DNA of 64,000 bases from Rheinheimera sp. 1928-s (GTDB taxonomy: Bacteria; Pseudomonadota; Gammaproteobacteria; Enterobacterales; Alteromonadaceae), in NCBI RefSeq assembly GCF_029269265.1, contig NZ_JARIXP010000001.1:167568-231567 (forward strand), written 5' to 3'. Positions 17,565 through 27,032 of the stretch are shown piece by piece; position 1 is the first letter of the stretch; each line of letters begins with the position of its first letter. Below the pieces are notes generated by a model, which was given only the letters and a program-made list of their open reading frames with translations, searched no databases and was not told the origin of the DNA. The translations under genes were made by a program, and so were the position numbers.

Positions 17565-18380
17565 ATGCCAGAATTACCAGAAGTAGAAGTCTCCCGTTTA
17601 GGTATCTGCCCCCATTTGCAGCAGCAACGTATCGAAAAAGTCGTAGTACGGCAACGTCAGTTGCGTTGGTTGATTCCAGATGAAGTACTGCAGATTAGCC
17701 AGCAGCCAGTGCTTGATGTCACAAGACGAGCTAAATACCTGTTAATCCATTTGCCGGACGGCGAATTGATTATCCACCTTGGCATGTCTGGGCATTTGAA
17801 AGTAGTACCTGCAGTGACGCCTGCCGGAAAGCATGATCATGTAGATATTCACTTGAGTAATGGCTTAGTGCTGAGATTAAACGACACCAGACGCTTTGGT
17901 GCTGTGCTTTGGCAGCCAAAAGACACTATGCATACACTGATGGCGAACTTAGGGCCTGAACCTTTGCTGGGGGATTTCCACGGGGCTATGTTGCTGGCCG
18001 CCTGCCAAAAACGCAGCAGCGCGATCAAATTGGTGTTGATGGATAATCATGTGGTGGTTGGGGTAGGGAATATTTATGCCAATGAAGCTTTGTTTCAGGC
18101 CGGTATTCATCCAAAAATGCCTGCTAATCAACTGACAGCAGAACAAGCTGAATTGCTGGCGCAGGTGGTGAAACAAATTTTGGCCAAAGCTATTACCCAA
18201 GGCGGTACAACGCTGAAAGACTTTAGCCAAACCGATGGCAAGCCGGGCTATTTTGCCCAGCAATTGTTGGTCTATGGCCGGGGTGGTGAGGAGTGTTTCA
18301 GCTGCCAGACTGAACTGAAAGAAATACGTTTAGGTCAGCGCAGCACAGTCTATTGCCCACAATGCCAAAATGAGCACTAG
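17565..18380 (+). CDS. mutM: Formamidopyrimidine-DNA glycosylase
   Basis: 271-residue base-excision repair enzyme that removes 8-oxoguanine and formamidopyrimidines. After Met removal the N-terminus is PELPEVEVS, giving catalytic Pro2 and Glu3; Lys57 is in place. The C-terminal zinc finger has two CxxC pairs (CFSC and CPQC). I start at the ATG at 17565, since only this start gives the catalytic N-terminal proline; the frame stays open for 26 codons upstream. Confidence 0.96.
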   Translation: MPELPEVEVSRLGICPHLQQQRIEKVVVRQRQLRWLIPDEVLQISQQPVLDVTRRAKYLLIHLPDGELIIHLGMSGHLKVVPAVTPAGKHDHVDIHLSNGLVLRLNDTRRFGAVLWQPKDTMHTLMANLGPEPLLGDFHGAMLLAACQKRSSAIKLVLMDNHVVVGVGNIYANEALFQAGIHPKMPANQLTAEQAELLAQVVKQILAKAITQGGTTLKDFSQTDGKPGYFAQQLLVYGRGGEECFSCQTELKEIRLGQRSTVYCPQCQNEH

Positions 18381-20032
18381 AAACTACTTTTAGCTAACAC
18401 TCGCCACTCTACTCCGGATAAGTCGTTATCACCGCCATAAGCTTTGGTCAGGTCGATATGGATCATGGTGCCACGGCTGCTGTGGCTGGACAGCAAACGT
18501 ATACCGGCACCTATGCCATATAAGGTTTGATCACCTGAACTGCCAGGTAAATCCGGATTGTCACCCCAGGTGCGGCCGACATCAGCAAAAGTGGCGTAGC
18601 CTACATCAAAAATCTGCGCTATGGATAAATTGCTGTAGTAACGATATTCCATGGTTGCAAGGGCTAAACGTTCACCTGTTTGATAATACAACGGGAAAGC
18701 CCGCAATCCAGTATCTCCACCCAAACTTAAACGCTCATCACGGAATAAGTCATTACCATATTGATACGTCAGTTGGCCCACCAGGCTATGCTGTGGATCC
18801 AATTTGTGGACCCACATTAAATGACTTTTCAGCAAGGTTTGGCTCAGTTCTGCCTGTTCCAGCTGACTGGCTGACATTGACGTCAGCAGATAGTTATCCA
18901 CTGTGAGTTCAGTTGCTTTATACGCAGATGCCTTCACTTGCCAGCCATGATCGTCTGCGCCCAGCACCGGCGTCAGATAAGCCAGTTTTACATCGGCCTG
19001 CCAACCCAGATTAATATCTTCAACCCTGTTAAATTGGTAAATATTAAACATCTGACGGTAGTTGGATTGCAGGTATTGCCATGCCAGCCAAAATTGCGAT
19101 AAGTCGCGTCTTTCCGGAATGCCAAACAAAGTATCCTGTGTTTCTTTGAATTGCACTTCGTTGTGGGTTGCGCCGATAAAAACCCGTTGTACCCAATTAT
19201 CCGCAGAGAATAGTTTCAGGCCGCCCTGAACCTCAAAGTATTTTTTTTGTTTTTGATATTCGTTGGCTTCGTCACCTAACAGATACTCGTTAATATCCTG
19301 ACTGTCCTGATCCAGAGTTAAGGCAAAAGACCAGGGCGCATGCAGGCGATAAAACGGCTTTTCGATGGCGATTAAATAAGATTCACCATCTGATTTTTCA
19401 GCGTAACGGGTATTTAAACCCCAGTGGCTGCCAAACATATTCGGCGAACGGAAATTGAGCAGGTAACTGGTACGCTCACTGTCGTGCTCGTAATCCAGAT
19501 TCACCTGATTACCGCTACCAAACAGGTTATCTTCCGCCAAACCAAAGGTAGAACGACTTTCTCCGCCTTCCCGACTCAAGGATACTTTTGGTAAAAGCGA
19601 CCAGTTATCCCAGCTGTGGACTGTGACTATAACTTGTTGATCCGGGCACTGATGACTCACCCGAACTTCTACTTTACGTAAATAGCCTCTGGTTCTTAAT
19701 AAACGTTCGGTTTCTGCCAGACTTTCGGCATCCAGTGGCTCACCGGTTTTAAACAGCACATCTTCCAGCAAGGTTTCTTCAGTCGTAATCATATGAGTAC
19801 GATTAGCTAAGCGATGAAACCAGTAGGTATTAGGCTGTTCCAAATCAAAGACATCGTTGCGGATAAAACGCACTTGCGAAATAGTTTGCCCCTGATAGGC
19901 ACTAAAATCAGTGGTTTGAGTTACTTCTGTACATAAGTCAGATGCCAGCACATGACTGCTGAACAATAGTGAAGAAACAGCAAAAGCTGCGGTTTTTGTC
20001 GGACGTAAAATACGGCTATACATCATCAGCAT
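18377..20032 (-). CDS. Omp85/TamA-like outer-membrane beta-barrel protein
   Basis: About 551 residues from the ATG at 20032: a signal peptide (MLMMYSRILRPTKTAAFAVS..., cleavage near VLA-SD), a POTRA-like region (VRFIRNDVFD; GYLRKVEV), then a C-terminal surface-antigen (D15) barrel ending in WRVLAKSSF with the terminal aromatic residue. GGDTGLRAFP matches the conserved barrel-lumen loop. The protein is shorter than BamA and has fewer POTRA repeats; no tamB neighbour is present, so it may be a lipid- or protein-handling Omp85 variant. Start codons at 20023-20053 are all possible; none has a clear ribosome binding site. Confidence 0.78.
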   Translation of the reverse strand: MLMMYSRILRPTKTAAFAVSSLLFSSHVLASDLCTEVTQTTDFSAYQGQTISQVRFIRNDVFDLEQPNTYWFHRLANRTHMITTEETLLEDVLFKTGEPLDAESLAETERLLRTRGYLRKVEVRVSHQCPDQQVIVTVHSWDNWSLLPKVSLSREGGESRSTFGLAEDNLFGSGNQVNLDYEHDSERTSYLLNFRSPNMFGSHWGLNTRYAEKSDGESYLIAIEKPFYRLHAPWSFALTLDQDSQDINEYLLGDEANEYQKQKKYFEVQGGLKLFSADNWVQRVFIGATHNEVQFKETQDTLFGIPERRDLSQFWLAWQYLQSNYRQMFNIYQFNRVEDINLGWQADVKLAYLTPVLGADDHGWQVKASAYKATELTVDNYLLTSMSASQLEQAELSQTLLKSHLMWVHKLDPQHSLVGQLTYQYGNDLFRDERLSLGGDTGLRAFPLYYQTGERLALATMEYRYYSNLSIAQIFDVGYATFADVGRTWGDNPDLPGSSGDQTLYGIGAGIRLLSSHSSRGTMIHIDLTKAYGGDNDLSGVEWRVLAKSSF

Positions 20033-20151
20033 CGATAACACTACAATATCCATTTCTGTTGATTGAGTTTTATCATGACACAATTTACAGCAAGAGGTAG
20101 CAGAAAAGACTGAGAACACTATCGTTCTCAGTCCGCAACAGTAAAACTGGT

Positions 20152-20469
20152 TTATTTTGCAGCAGCTTTGATAGCTTCAATCTGCTTTTTAGAAAGGCGG
20201 ATGGCACTACCTGGATAAGGTTTTCCCATAGGGTAATCCCATGCTTTTGGTCGTGTTTCAGCTACTACTTCTTTAAAGGCGTTACAGACTTTTTTAGAGG
20301 GAGCATCTCCAAGCTTTTTGGCGTAAGCCTCTAACATTCGGCTATCAACATCTTCATTGGCCAATACACAGTAACCTTCAGTTGAATAAATCACTTCTTC
20401 TTCAGCTACAGTGGCAAAAGTTGTTCCCAAGCAAAGTAACGCAACACAGATTTTATTTATATTTCTCAT
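20152..20469 (-). CDS. Small secreted protein of unknown function
   Basis: 105 residues from the ATG at 20469, chosen because AAGGA lies just upstream. A signal peptide (MRNINKICVALLCLGTTFAT) is predicted to be cleaved before EEEV. The mature part has two cysteines (in EGYCVLA and KKVCNAF) that could form one disulfide. I do not recognise the family. Confidence 0.65.
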   Translation of the reverse strand: MRNINKICVALLCLGTTFATVAEEEVIYSTEGYCVLANEDVDSRMLEAYAKKLGDAPSKKVCNAFKEVVAETRPKAWDYPMGKPYPGSAIRLSKKQIEAIKAAAK

Positions 20470-20556
20470 ATGAGTCCTTGATTTAACTACACTTACCAAA
20501 GAGTTAGGTAAGCCAAATTAACTCTAGGACAGTTTCAGCGCTTTGCCAGTTTATCC

Positions 20557-21393
20557 TCAGGTTTTGTCATGTCTGTTTTGCTGCAACAAGGCTACAGTGT
20601 CTTTACTCAGGTTAAGATCACGTTGTGGGAAGGGGATCTCTATACCTTGCAGATCAAAAGCTACTTTGATTTCTTCCAGCAACGAAGTACGCAGTTCCCG
20701 GTAATTTTCTTTCCTGGTCCAGACAGAGAATTGTAAATCCAGGGAAGAATCAGCAAAACTTAAAAACTGAAATACAGGATTGGGTTCATCCAGGCTTAGC
20801 GGATTTTGTTCGGCAACCTGAAGCAGCACCTGCCGAACCTGACTGATGTTTTCTTTGTATGACACCCCAATTTTTAAATCCAGTCGTCGGATAGGAAAGC
20901 GGGTTAAGTTGGTTACTTCAGTTTTGATCAAGCTTTCATTTGGTATGCGAACAAAAAGGTTATCGAAGGTACGTAATTTAACGGAAAGCAGGTCAATCGA
21001 CAAAATTTCGCCTGTGGTGTCGCCTACCCGAATGGTGTCGCCAATCTGAAAAGGCCGTTCGCCAATTAAAAATAAGCCACTAATCAGATTCGACACTGAG
21101 GTTTGAGACGCAAAACCTATGGCGACGGATAAAACACCGGCAGCTCCGAGCAATACACCTAAGTTAAAACCCAACTGTTTTAAACCGCTGGCAATAAACA
21201 AGGCTAACACCAGCCAGTACACCAGGCGGCGGCTTAAACTGGCGTGATGCGGGCTAAAGCGTTTTAAGCAGATTTTAAAAGTGGCGCGGGATAATAAGCT
21301 GGCCGCTAAAAAGCCGACTGAAAATAACAGGCTTGCCTGCAGCAAAGAGAAAAACTTGTCGGAATCTAAATAGTTAATGACCAGGTCGATCAT
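20557..21393 (-). CDS. MscS-family mechanosensitive channel
   Basis: 278 residues. Two or three N-terminal transmembrane segments lead into the pore-lining helix (LGFNLGVLLGAAGVLSVAIGFASQ), then the MscS beta domain (PFQIGDTIRVGDTTGEI) and a C-terminal alpha/beta domain. It should release solutes on osmotic downshock. The C-terminus ends after the alpha/beta domain, so it is of MscS size. Its start overlaps the preceding gene by four bases. Confidence 0.9.
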   Translation of the reverse strand: MIDLVINYLDSDKFFSLLQASLLFSVGFLAASLLSRATFKICLKRFSPHHASLSRRLVYWLVLALFIASGLKQLGFNLGVLLGAAGVLSVAIGFASQTSVSNLISGLFLIGERPFQIGDTIRVGDTTGEILSIDLLSVKLRTFDNLFVRIPNESLIKTEVTNLTRFPIRRLDLKIGVSYKENISQVRQVLLQVAEQNPLSLDEPNPVFQFLSFADSSLDLQFSVWTRKENYRELRTSLLEEIKVAFDLQGIEIPFPQRDLNLSKDTVALLQQNRHDKT

Positions 21394-22205
21394 AAAGAAC
21401 CTCTGCTGGCAGCATGAGCAAATAAATCACTAAAGGCACGGAACAAGCCGTGTTTTTCCATATACAAACGCGGTTTTGCAAGGCGCTCAGCACCATCTGA
21501 CCCTGCGGGCATTTTTTTACTGATTTGTAATCGACTCAGCTCTGCGTCGTCATGATGATCCAACAGTACTTGATCTGTCCATAAGCTGCCATCGGCAAGA
21601 CCATACAAGGATAAATAAGGTACAGGTAAGCTGAGTTTTTCAATACTCATCATCTGGCTTGAATTATTTTTGACTGTGACAGGGGTAACGGCTTTATGCA
21701 CTCGTTTTGGCAGTTCTTCTTTGCTGTGTCTGGCCTGAGTTTTATCGGCATAACAAAGTTCACCTATTTGTGTATCGGGACCAAACCAGGTATCGGATAA
21801 GCGCTGGGTCTGTACTTCCTGCAGCAATAAATTGGGCTGCTGTAACTCGATACGAATACTGACCGGGCTGCTGATATAAAAAGTAACTTGTTCACCAGGC
21901 GGTACATAAACAGGCTGGTGAGTTTTAACTACCACAGGTCGGTCTGCCAGCACTGGCTTCAGACAAAACTGCAGGGGCTCATTTTCAAAGACAAAGCGGC
22001 TGGCCTGACGATGTTGTGGCCACTGGGTTAGCAGTTGCGATTCCACATGCTGATGCTCTGCTTGTGTCAATAATTCTGTAGCAAGCCGCCATTCTCCGGC
22101 ATTACGCTGTAAAAAAATCTGTAAAGGCCCAAGCAAAATTTTACAGCTTTGTTCATTCAGCAGCGTTTGGGGTTGCCACCACAGCGCCTGATTTTCAGCA
22201 AACAT
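21390..22205 (-). CDS. Probable DUF432 protein coupled to MscS
   Basis: 271 residues from the ATG at 22205 (AAGGA six bases upstream); no signal peptide or membrane segment. It looks beta-rich, with FYISSPVSIRIELQ and DTWFGPDTQIGELCYADKT in the middle. I believe this is the DUF432 family, often encoded beside MscS channels, but the match is from memory. The four-base overlap with the channel gene suggests the two proteins work together, perhaps as a cytosolic partner or sensor. Confidence 0.55.
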   Translation of the reverse strand: MFAENQALWWQPQTLLNEQSCKILLGPLQIFLQRNAGEWRLATELLTQAEHQHVESQLLTQWPQHRQASRFVFENEPLQFCLKPVLADRPVVVKTHQPVYVPPGEQVTFYISSPVSIRIELQQPNLLLQEVQTQRLSDTWFGPDTQIGELCYADKTQARHSKEELPKRVHKAVTPVTVKNNSSQMMSIEKLSLPVPYLSLYGLADGSLWTDQVLLDHHDDAELSRLQISKKMPAGSDGAERLAKPRLYMEKHGLFRAFSDLFAHAASRGSL

Positions 22206-22467
22206 GCACAATCCTTGCAGCGAAAGAGTACGGGCAGAATTTAATCGCGCACTAATGACCGCTATTAAGTTGAGGTTAAGTGGTTACAGGAGTAAAATGA
22301 TGCTCGTTTTTTACTGTATCAGCAATAAGTTAAGCTGATATTCCTGCCTAATCATGAAAAGAAAGGAGAGTTCCGTTTTTATGGACCTTCCCAGTCACAG
22401 GCCTAGCCTGATACATAACTTAGCATTGTAGTTTTGCTGTAGACCGCTGGTTTGTCCTGACCTTGCG

Positions 22468-22482
22468 ACTACGGCCCGTAGT
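22468..22482 (+). promoter_or_regulatory. Hairpin next to the mgtE ribosome binding site
   Basis: ACTACG / CGTAGT with a GCC loop ends two bases before the GAGG ribosome binding site (22485-22488) of mgtE. It could be the last helix of a structured leader that controls translation. No known magnesium riboswitch consensus is recognised in the 230-base leader. Confidence 0.35.
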
Positions 22483-22495
22483 TCGAGGTGAAAAC

Positions 22496-23845
22496 ATGGA
22501 ACCCTTAGTTCTGATCCATACATTACGTGCGGCTCTTGAGAGCGGCGATTTATCTGTGTTGTCTGTTCGTTTGGCTGATACTCACGCCGCCGACTTAGCG
22601 GGCGCTTTGGCTGAGTTTTCCACAGAGCATGTGTGGCAACTGTTAAGCTGTTTTCCGTTAAGCACACAAGCGGACGTGTTCAGTTATTTACCTGAAGACC
22701 AACAGGTAGAGCTGGCCCATAATGTCAGTCGGCAGGATTTTATGCCCGTGATCCGGCAGATGTCGTCGGATGAACGAGCTGACTTATTTAACCAGTTGTC
22801 GGATGCACAAAAACAAGCTTTGTTACCTGCCTTGGCTCAGGCAGAGCGCGATGATGTATTAAGTTTATCTGCGTATTCAGAAGGCACTGCAGGTGCCATT
22901 ATGAGCTCAGATTACGCCATGCTATCGCCAGACTTAACCGCTGCGCAGGCTATTGAAGTGCTTCGTAACGAAGCGCCGGATAAAGAAACCATTTACTTGT
23001 CGTACGTGGTGGATCAAGACCGCACTTTAATTGGGGCTTTGTCGTTACGTGAATTAATTCTGGCGCCGACTTATGCGTTGGTTGATGACGTGATGAAACA
23101 TGATCCTATTCATGTCAAAGTCGATACGGCGCAGGAAGAAGTGGCCACGCTCGTGGCTAAATATGACTTAATAGCTATTCCGGTGGTCAATGCGCAAGGT
23201 CAGTTAGTTGGTATTGTCACTCACGATGATGCAATGGACGTAGCCGCCGCTGAAGCCACTGAAGACTTTCACAAAACCGCCACTATAGGCAAGCTGGAAG
23301 GCAGTGTCAGAGATGCCAAAATCAGTTTGTTATACCGCAAACGTGTGGTCTGGCTGGTGGTGCTGGTGTTTGGCAATATCTTCTCAGGCGCAGGTTTAGC
23401 GGCCTTTGAGCAGATTATTTCTGACCATATAGCTCTGCTATTTTTCCTGCCATTACTGATTGCCAGTAGCGGTAACGCCGGTGCTCAGGCTGGCACTTTA
23501 ATGGTGCGGGCTTTAGCGACTGGCGACATTAAACTACGACACTGGGGCAAGATGTTGGGTAAAGAAGTACTGGTGGCTGGTTTATTAGGTATGACTATGG
23601 CTGTTGCTGTCTACGCGCTGGGCTACTGGCGTGGCGGGCTGGACATAGCGTTAGTGGTGGCTGCCACCATGCTGATTGTGGTGCTGGTGGGCAGTTTAGT
23701 TGGCTTATCTTTACCTTTTTTACTCAGCCGTTTTGGTATGGACCCTGCAACCGCCAGCGGACCTCTTATTACGTCTATCGCCGATGTGGCTGGCGTCGTG
23801 ATTTATTTCTCTATTGCCAGCTGGTATTTACCTGCTTTGGTTTAA
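22496..23845 (+). CDS. mgtE: Magnesium transporter MgtE
   Basis: 449 residues. The N-terminal MgtE_N superhelical domain is followed by a CBS pair (about 130-250, including VDDVMKHDPIHV and GIVTHDDAMDVA) that senses Mg2+, a connecting helix, and five C-terminal transmembrane helices with the conserved LPLLIASSGNAGAQAGTL pore segment. I start at the ATG at 22496, which has a GAGG site; the frame stays open 11 codons upstream. Confidence 0.94.
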   Translation: MEPLVLIHTLRAALESGDLSVLSVRLADTHAADLAGALAEFSTEHVWQLLSCFPLSTQADVFSYLPEDQQVELAHNVSRQDFMPVIRQMSSDERADLFNQLSDAQKQALLPALAQAERDDVLSLSAYSEGTAGAIMSSDYAMLSPDLTAAQAIEVLRNEAPDKETIYLSYVVDQDRTLIGALSLRELILAPTYALVDDVMKHDPIHVKVDTAQEEVATLVAKYDLIAIPVVNAQGQLVGIVTHDDAMDVAAAEATEDFHKTATIGKLEGSVRDAKISLLYRKRVVWLVVLVFGNIFSGAGLAAFEQIISDHIALLFFLPLLIASSGNAGAQAGTLMVRALATGDIKLRHWGKMLGKEVLVAGLLGMTMAVAVYALGYWRGGLDIALVVAATMLIVVLVGSLVGLSLPFLLSRFGMDPATASGPLITSIADVAGVVIYFSIASWYLPALV

Positions 23846-23852
23846 TTCGTAA

Positions 23853-23882
23853 GCCAGATCTGTATAAAGTTACAGATCTGGC
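23853..23882. terminator. Stem-loop after mgtE
   Basis: A 12-base perfect stem (GCCAGATCTGTA / TACAGATCTGGC) with a six-base loop. The T tract is missing on the plus strand, so it may be a weak terminator or a 3'-end stabiliser. Confidence 0.5.
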
Positions 23883-23911
23883 AATTGCCTGTCTGAAAAA
23901 AAGCCGTTACA

Positions 23912-23998
23912 CTCCGCCGCGAACCAAGGGGTGCTTTTAGCTGAGACGCCGTCAAACGCGAACCCTTCGAACCTGATCCGGATCATACCGGCGGAGGG
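23912..23998 (+). promoter_or_regulatory. TPP riboswitch (THI element)
   Basis: All landmarks are present: closing stem CTCCGCCG (23912-23919) with CGGCGGAG (23989-23996), then AAGGGGTGC, GCTGAGA, ACCCTTCGAACCTGATCCGG and ATACCGGCGGAGGGA in order. It lies about 60 bases before the TonB receptor gene and should shut the thiamine salvage operon down when thiamine pyrophosphate is plentiful. Confidence 0.97.
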
Positions 23999-24059
23999 AT
24001 GGTACTTCTGTATTCCTTTTGCTTTGGTGATCCTACTTTTTGATATGGAGTAGAATCAT

Positions 24060-26150
24060 ATGTCTCGAGTTTCCTGTTTGTCTTTGGCCATTCTGGCCGC
24101 GTTATCCACAACTGTGAGTGCTGAAGAGAACCCTGTGTCCGAACAGGCTGTTGAACGCATTCTGGTGCAGGGCGATTTCCGTCAAGAGCAACTGCAAAAG
24201 CTACCCGGCAGTATTCTGGTATTGAGTCAGCAGGATATCAGCCGTCAGAACGCCCAGCATTTAGATGATGTATTGCAACAAGCCGCCAACGTGAACTTTT
24301 CAGCTGGTGCGTCCCGTGGCCGTTTTTTACAAATTCGTGGTATAGGCGAGCGCAGTGAATTTGTCGACAGTATCAATCCTTCAGTGGGCGTGCTGATTGA
24401 CGGCATTGATTATTCAGCTTTAGGTGTCAGCTCTTTAGCTGATGTGCAGCAAGTTGAAATTTTTCGTGGCCCGGAAGCAACTCGTTTTGGTGCCAATGCG
24501 ATGGCCGGTATGCTGAATTTAACCTCCAATGCCCCCAGCTTTGACGGCGAAGGTCAGCTCAATGCCACCCTGGCAAATTACGATAGTTATCAACTAGCTG
24601 GCGCATACAGCAATGCGATAAACGAGCAGTGGGCTTATCGGCTGGCTGTCGATCATCAAAGCTCAGATGGTTTTATCGACAATATCTTTTTAAACCGTGA
24701 CGATACCAACCATATTGACGAAACCTCGGCCCGTGCTGCGCTGCGTTATCTGGCAAACAAAGAACTGACACTGGATTTCATTGCTCACTACCGCGATATT
24801 CACAATGGCTACGATGCGTTTTCACTGGATCGTAACCGCACCACCTTATCGGATAAGCCTGGCCAGGACTTACAACAAAGCCGGGCTTTAGCAATAAAAG
24901 CCGATTATCAGGGCTTTGATTGGGCTAATGTCTATACGCAATTAAGTGGCCTGACAGCTGACACTGACTATGGTTTTGATGAAGACTGGAGTTATGAAGG
25001 TATTCATCCTGATGGCTATGCCACTGAAGACCGCTATTTACGAGTACGTGATCAGTGGAGTCTCGAGCAACGCTTTTTAGGCAAAGATCAAAAGGATTGG
25101 GTGCTTGGCTGGTATGCCAGTGGTCAAAAAACTGAGCTGGAGCGCCAGTTCTGGAACTGGGATTTATGGCAGGCCGCACAGTTTTTCAGTGATTTTAAAC
25201 GCCAGAATATGGCGGTATTTGGGCAGTGGTCGACAGATTTAGGCGATGGCTGGAGTTTAACTTCCGGCGCCAGGGCTGAGCGTTATGATGATGAGTACAG
25301 CGACAGCAATGGCATCACCCAGCAAAACGACGAACTGATGTGGGGCGGAAAACTAAGTTTAAGCTTAGCGCTGACGGATTCAACCAGTTTGTATCTGTTG
25401 GGTTCACGAGGTTACAAAGCCGGTGGTGTTAACGGTGAAGCTCTTGGTAAAGCGCTGGGCAGTGGCGTGGATGAGCTTTCTGAGTACTTAAACAGCAAAG
25501 CTAATTTTTCACCTGAAACCTTATGGAATGCTGAGTTTGGTGTCAAAGGCAGTTCTGCCGATCAGACTATTGTCAGTCGAGTGGCGCTATTTGCCATGTG
25601 GCGTGATGATATGCAGGTGAATAGCTGGGTAACACGAGATCAGTCTTTTGTCGGTTTTATTGATAACGCCGCTTCAGGCCGCAATCATGGACTGGAGCTG
25701 GAAAGCCGTGTTCAACTGACGGACAGCTGGACTTTATTCGCCAATGCCGCCTGGCTTGAAAGTGAAATCCGTGGTTTTATCACTGAAGAGGGTGTAGATA
25801 AAACCGGTCGTGATCAGGCCCATGCGCCGCACTACCAATACAGTGTCAACAGTGAGTGGTTACTGACTACTGATCTGAGTTTTAATCTGGGCGTGCAAAG
25901 CAAAGCCGCTTTTTATTATTCCGACAGTCACGACGCGCGTTCAGAGCAAATGCACTTAGTGAATTTACGTTTGCAGTACCAGTGGGATCAAGTTCAGCTG
26001 GCTTTATGGAGCCGCAATGCATTGGATGAAGAATACGGAGTGCGGGGCTTTTATTTTGGCAACGATCCACGGGATGGTTACGAGCCTCATACCTATGAAC
26101 AATTGGGTGAACCGCGCCGTATAGGTTTCACCGCCAGCTATCAGTTTTAA
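24060..26150 (+). CDS. TonB-dependent receptor, probable thiamine importer
   Basis: 696 residues: signal peptide (cleavage near VSA-EEN), plug domain (GSILVLSQQDI; NPSVGVLIDGIDY; VEIFRGPEATRFGANAMAG) and a 22-strand-type barrel ending in ASYQF. The riboswitch directly upstream and the permease and kinase downstream point to thiamine or a phosphorylated thiamine as the ligand. Thiamine-regulated TonB receptors of this kind are known in Shewanella and relatives. Confidence 0.9.
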   Translation: MSRVSCLSLAILAALSTTVSAEENPVSEQAVERILVQGDFRQEQLQKLPGSILVLSQQDISRQNAQHLDDVLQQAANVNFSAGASRGRFLQIRGIGERSEFVDSINPSVGVLIDGIDYSALGVSSLADVQQVEIFRGPEATRFGANAMAGMLNLTSNAPSFDGEGQLNATLANYDSYQLAGAYSNAINEQWAYRLAVDHQSSDGFIDNIFLNRDDTNHIDETSARAALRYLANKELTLDFIAHYRDIHNGYDAFSLDRNRTTLSDKPGQDLQQSRALAIKADYQGFDWANVYTQLSGLTADTDYGFDEDWSYEGIHPDGYATEDRYLRVRDQWSLEQRFLGKDQKDWVLGWYASGQKTELERQFWNWDLWQAAQFFSDFKRQNMAVFGQWSTDLGDGWSLTSGARAERYDDEYSDSNGITQQNDELMWGGKLSLSLALTDSTSLYLLGSRGYKAGGVNGEALGKALGSGVDELSEYLNSKANFSPETLWNAEFGVKGSSADQTIVSRVALFAMWRDDMQVNSWVTRDQSFVGFIDNAASGRNHGLELESRVQLTDSWTLFANAAWLESEIRGFITEEGVDKTGRDQAHAPHYQYSVNSEWLLTTDLSFNLGVQSKAAFYYSDSHDARSEQMHLVNLRLQYQWDQVQLALWSRNALDEEYGVRGFYFGNDPRDGYEPHTYEQLGEPRRIGFTASYQF

Positions 26151-26160
26151 AAGGTGAATC

Positions 26161-26409
26161 ATGAAATTATCTATTGAAATCAGTAAGTACCCACTAACCA
26201 GTGACTATATAGAGCCTATAAAAGGTTTTATCGAATTGCTGAACAGCAATCCAAATGTACTGGTGATCACCAATACATTAAGCACTCAGGTGTTTGGTGA
26301 TTACGACGAAGTGATGGCGTTGTTACAGCAAGGCATTCGCTGGTCTTTTGAGACCTATGGCAAAGTGGTGTTTGTGGTGAAATTTCTGCATGGTGATTTA
26401 CGACCATGA
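26161..26409 (+). CDS. YkoF/YqgV-like thiamine-binding protein
   Basis: 82 residues starting MKLSIEISKYPLT, with AAGGTG before the ATG. The length and the layout (VITNTLSTQVFGDYDEVM) fit the single-domain thiamine/HMP-binding family related to YkoF. No signal peptide is visible, so it should be cytoplasmic. It ends four bases into pnuT, so translation is coupled. Its role may be to buffer or sense thiamine. Confidence 0.7.
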   Translation: MKLSIEISKYPLTSDYIEPIKGFIELLNSNPNVLVITNTLSTQVFGDYDEVMALLQQGIRWSFETYGKVVFVVKFLHGDLRP

Positions 26410-27032
26410 CACAAGAGTGGCAACAGGTATTTAGTGGCTGGCAAACGCTGACTCAGCTCGAGCTTGCCGCTACTTTGCTGGCGCTGGCTTATGTGCTGCT
26501 GGCGATGAAGCAAAGCTTATGGTGCTGGCCTGCCGCTTTACTCAGCACTTTGTTGTACACCCATATTATGTGGCATTCGGCGTTGCTATCTGATGCCTTA
26601 CTGCAGGTGTATTACGCAGGTATGGCGTTGTATGGCTGGTACAGCTGGCGGCAACAACAGCTACAACTACCTGCTGGACAGTCGGGGATGACCGAATGGT
26701 CGGCAGGGACTCATCTGAATTTAATTGGTGGTACAGCGCTCTGTGGATTGCTGTTGGGTTATCTGATGGATCAGTACACTCATGCAGATTTTGCTTACAT
26801 AGATGCGCAAACGACGGCCTTTAGCGTGATGACGACCTATCTGGTGGCACGTAAAGTGGTGTCCAACTGGTTGTATTGGGTGGTGATCGATGCCATCTGT
26901 ATTTATGTGTATATACAAAAACATCTGTATTTTACGACGGCACTTTTTGTACTCTATACCATTATTGCATTGATCGGATTTTTTGTATGGCGCAGCAGTT
27001 ATCAGCAACAACAGCAGATCAACCCCGCCTGA
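26406..27032 (+). CDS. pnuT: PnuT-like thiamine permease (PnuC family)
   Basis: 208 residues with about seven transmembrane helices and the PnuC-type segments LLALAYVLLAMKQSLWCW and LYTHIMWHSALLSDALLQ, followed by YGWYSWRQQ. PnuC relatives carry vitamins by facilitated diffusion and depend on intracellular phosphorylation for trapping. The TPP riboswitch and the following kinase gene indicate thiamine rather than nicotinamide riboside. Confidence 0.85.
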   Translation: MTQEWQQVFSGWQTLTQLELAATLLALAYVLLAMKQSLWCWPAALLSTLLYTHIMWHSALLSDALLQVYYAGMALYGWYSWRQQQLQLPAGQSGMTEWSAGTHLNLIGGTALCGLLLGYLMDQYTHADFAYIDAQTTAFSVMTTYLVARKVVSNWLYWVVIDAICIYVYIQKHLYFTTALFVLYTIIALIGFFVWRSSYQQQQQINPA

